Source of the DNA: Caldifarciminota bacterium
GTDB taxonomy: Bacteria; Hydrothermota; Tepidihabitantia; Tepidihabitantales; Tepidihabitantaceae
DNA: 5,687 nt
Assembly (NCBI GenBank): GCA_011049385.1
Contig: DSBX01000198.1
Coordinates: 1-5,687 of the forward strand
Reading direction: 5' to 3'
A program made the translations under genes and the position numbers. This document shows, piece after piece, positions 4,916 through 5,687 of the stretch (its first letter is position 1; the number at the start of each line of letters is the position of its first letter). The notes below the pieces were generated by a model. That model worked only from the letters and a program-made list of their open reading frames with translations, was not told where the DNA came from and did not search any database.

Positions 4916-5687
4916 TCAGTTCTGCCGCGGCCGGCGCGGGTGGGTGAGCTCATACAGCCGCTCCACCGCCGCCCGCAACTGCCGGTAAGCCTTGCCGGTC
5001 AGGACGCCCGGTCCCAGCGCCTTCGCCCGAGCTTCGGCATCGCGCAACCGCTCCGCCCGTGTCTTCCGCGGCCGCCCCCGACCGGGCTTTGCCGGTTGTC
5101 TGAAGCCTCTTGTCTCTCTTCGCGTCCCCATTCCAGCAGTCCGTTCTGTGCCCTGTCCGTGCAATTCTCTGTCCGTCTCTGTGTCTCGGTGGTTCAATCT
5201 CTGCTCCGCTTCCGTCTGTTTCAGCGCTCGCCACACCATCCGGCCATAGTCCAGCGCCAGCTTCCGGACGGTGAGCGTCGGCGCAATCCCCAGCCGGTTC
5301 ACCTCGCCCTCCACCATCCGGGCCAGCCGCCGCTGGTCCTGCGCCGAGCGCAACTGCCGCGACAGCGCCGCGGCCCGCTTCGCCGGGGCGACCGGCTTCT
5401 GACCGGCCCGCTTCCGCGCCGCCTCGGTCTTCCGGTCATAGACCTCAAGCCGTGACGCGTCCCGGCTATGGTCCCCGGCTAGGCCGGCCAGCGCAACCTC
5501 CCGGTCCGGCTTCTCCCGCAGGGGCGGCAGACTAGTGTACTGCGCCAGCGGCACGAGGATGTCGTTGAACGACGCCCGGCAGGCCCGCAGGTAGTCGGCA
5601 ACCAGCCTCAGGCTTGGTTGGCTCAGCTTGCCGTTCTCCAACCGGCTGAGATGCAGGTTGAAGCTCGGCTTCCGGTTCATCACATAC
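4916..5687 (-). CDS. Putative DNA-binding protein: partial XRE-type helix-turn-helix plus AT-hook-like motif, 5' end outside window
   Basis: At least 255 aa are visible. The frame starts inside the window at GTG-ATG (5683-5678) but stays open to the right edge. The first visible residues, FNLHLSRLENGKLSQPSLRL (8-27), look like the second half of an XRE/HTH_3 domain (compare '..LSRIENGK..PSL..L..IA..L'), so helices 1-2 probably lie upstream and the gene is likely truncated here. The middle (about 60-160) is basic and charged, probably helical. Residues 164-198 are low-complexity and appear derived from a repeat. GRGRPRK (201-207) matches an AT-hook core (G-R-P flanked by basic residues) and is followed by a charged helix and the tail THPRRPRQN. 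No catalytic motif or membrane segment is seen. It is convergent with the operon and has no visible link to its metabolism. I do not recognise a named family; a sequence-specific regulator or accessory-element protein is inferred. Confidence 0.6.
   Translation of the reverse strand, partial: YVMNRKPSFNLHLSRLENGKLSQPSLRLVADYLRACRASFNDILVPLAQYTSLPPLREKPDREVALAGLAGDHSRDASRLEVYDRKTEAARKRAGQKPVAPAKRAAALSRQLRSAQDQRRLARMVEGEVNRLGIAPTLTVRKLALDYGRMVWRALKQTEAEQRLNHRDTETDRELHGQGTERTAGMGTRRETRGFRQPAKPGRGRPRKTRAERLRDAEARAKALGPGVLTGKAYRQLRAAVERLYELTHPRRPRQN
5166..5194. repeat. Dispersed-repeat-like CTCTGTGTCTC..GTGGTT segment inside the helix-turn-helix gene
   Basis: The plus strand reads TCTCTGTCCGTCTCTGTGTC followed by TCGGTGGTT. 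The other strand is AACCACCGAGACACAGAGAC onwards, translated as NHRDTETDRE in the coding frame. The wider stretch 5100-5215 is strongly pyrimidine-rich on the plus strand, unlike the rest of the gene. From memory, closely similar AACCACAGAGACACAGAG units occur as dispersed repeats in many uncultured bacterial genomes; that link was not checked by search. Confidence 0.4.

Noticed and set aside
4825..4917. Imperfect direct repeat GAAGCAACCGCCGGTG / GAAGCAACCGGCGGTC, 77 nt apart, as a possible insertion footprint
   Set aside because: Only 14 of 16 bases match, it is in short-word GC-rich DNA, and there is no inverted-repeat end or transposase nearby.
4787..5455. A 222-codon plus-strand frame across the terminator gap and opposite the helix-turn-helix gene
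   Set aside because: It begins in the terminator region, lacks a ribosome site, and its serine/proline/arginine-rich translation is the antisense of the minus-strand gene and the pyrimidine-rich repeat.

Overview
The window is high-GC bacterial DNA (G/C-rich third codon positions) with strong Shine-Dalgarno sites (GGAGG or GGAG) before all four plus-strand genes. Nothing in it names a species. The strand-asymmetric 'CTCTGTGTCTC..GTGGTT' motif near 5180 resembles a dispersed repeat I recall from many uncultured bacterial genomes, but lineage is unresolved. An uncultured high-GC bacterium with fatty- or organic-acid metabolism is a fair guess, held with low confidence.

Layout. (1) 1-493, minus strand: the N-terminal half of a family 2 glycosyltransferase (WbbL/rhamnosyltransferase-like), running off the left edge. 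(2) 494-697: a divergent intergenic region with two good sigma70-type promoters pointing outwards. The minus-strand promoter sits so close to the GTG start of the glycosyltransferase that its mRNA is predicted to be leaderless. The plus-strand promoter should give a leader of about 82 nt. (3) 698-4730, plus strand: a tight four-gene operon encoding CoA-transferase subunits alpha and beta, then two tandem acyl-CoA dehydrogenases. The junctions are TGATG, a 12-nt gap, and ATGA. (4) 4754-4789: a strong intrinsic terminator. (5) 4916 to the right edge, minus strand: a convergent gene for a DNA-binding protein, with a partial XRE-type helix-turn-helix and an AT-hook-like GRGRPRK motif. Its middle contains a short in-frame stretch resembling a dispersed repeat.

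How it works together. The CoA-transferase (GctAB type, with the catalytic glutamate apparently present in the beta subunit) would move CoA onto or off a small carboxylic acid. The dehydrogenases would then act on the acyl-CoA at the alpha-beta bond and pass electrons to an electron-transfer flavoprotein encoded elsewhere. The acid is not identifiable from sequence.

The most interesting point is that the two dehydrogenases are not equivalent. The second is canonical. The first keeps the catalytic glutamate but lacks the R-x-x-F-G block and the QxxGGxG block, which in this family bind the FAD of the partner subunit. This suggests a heteromeric enzyme, in the style of paired FadE proteins, or a specialised paralog. 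No mobile element, CRISPR array, tRNA or rRNA was seen.
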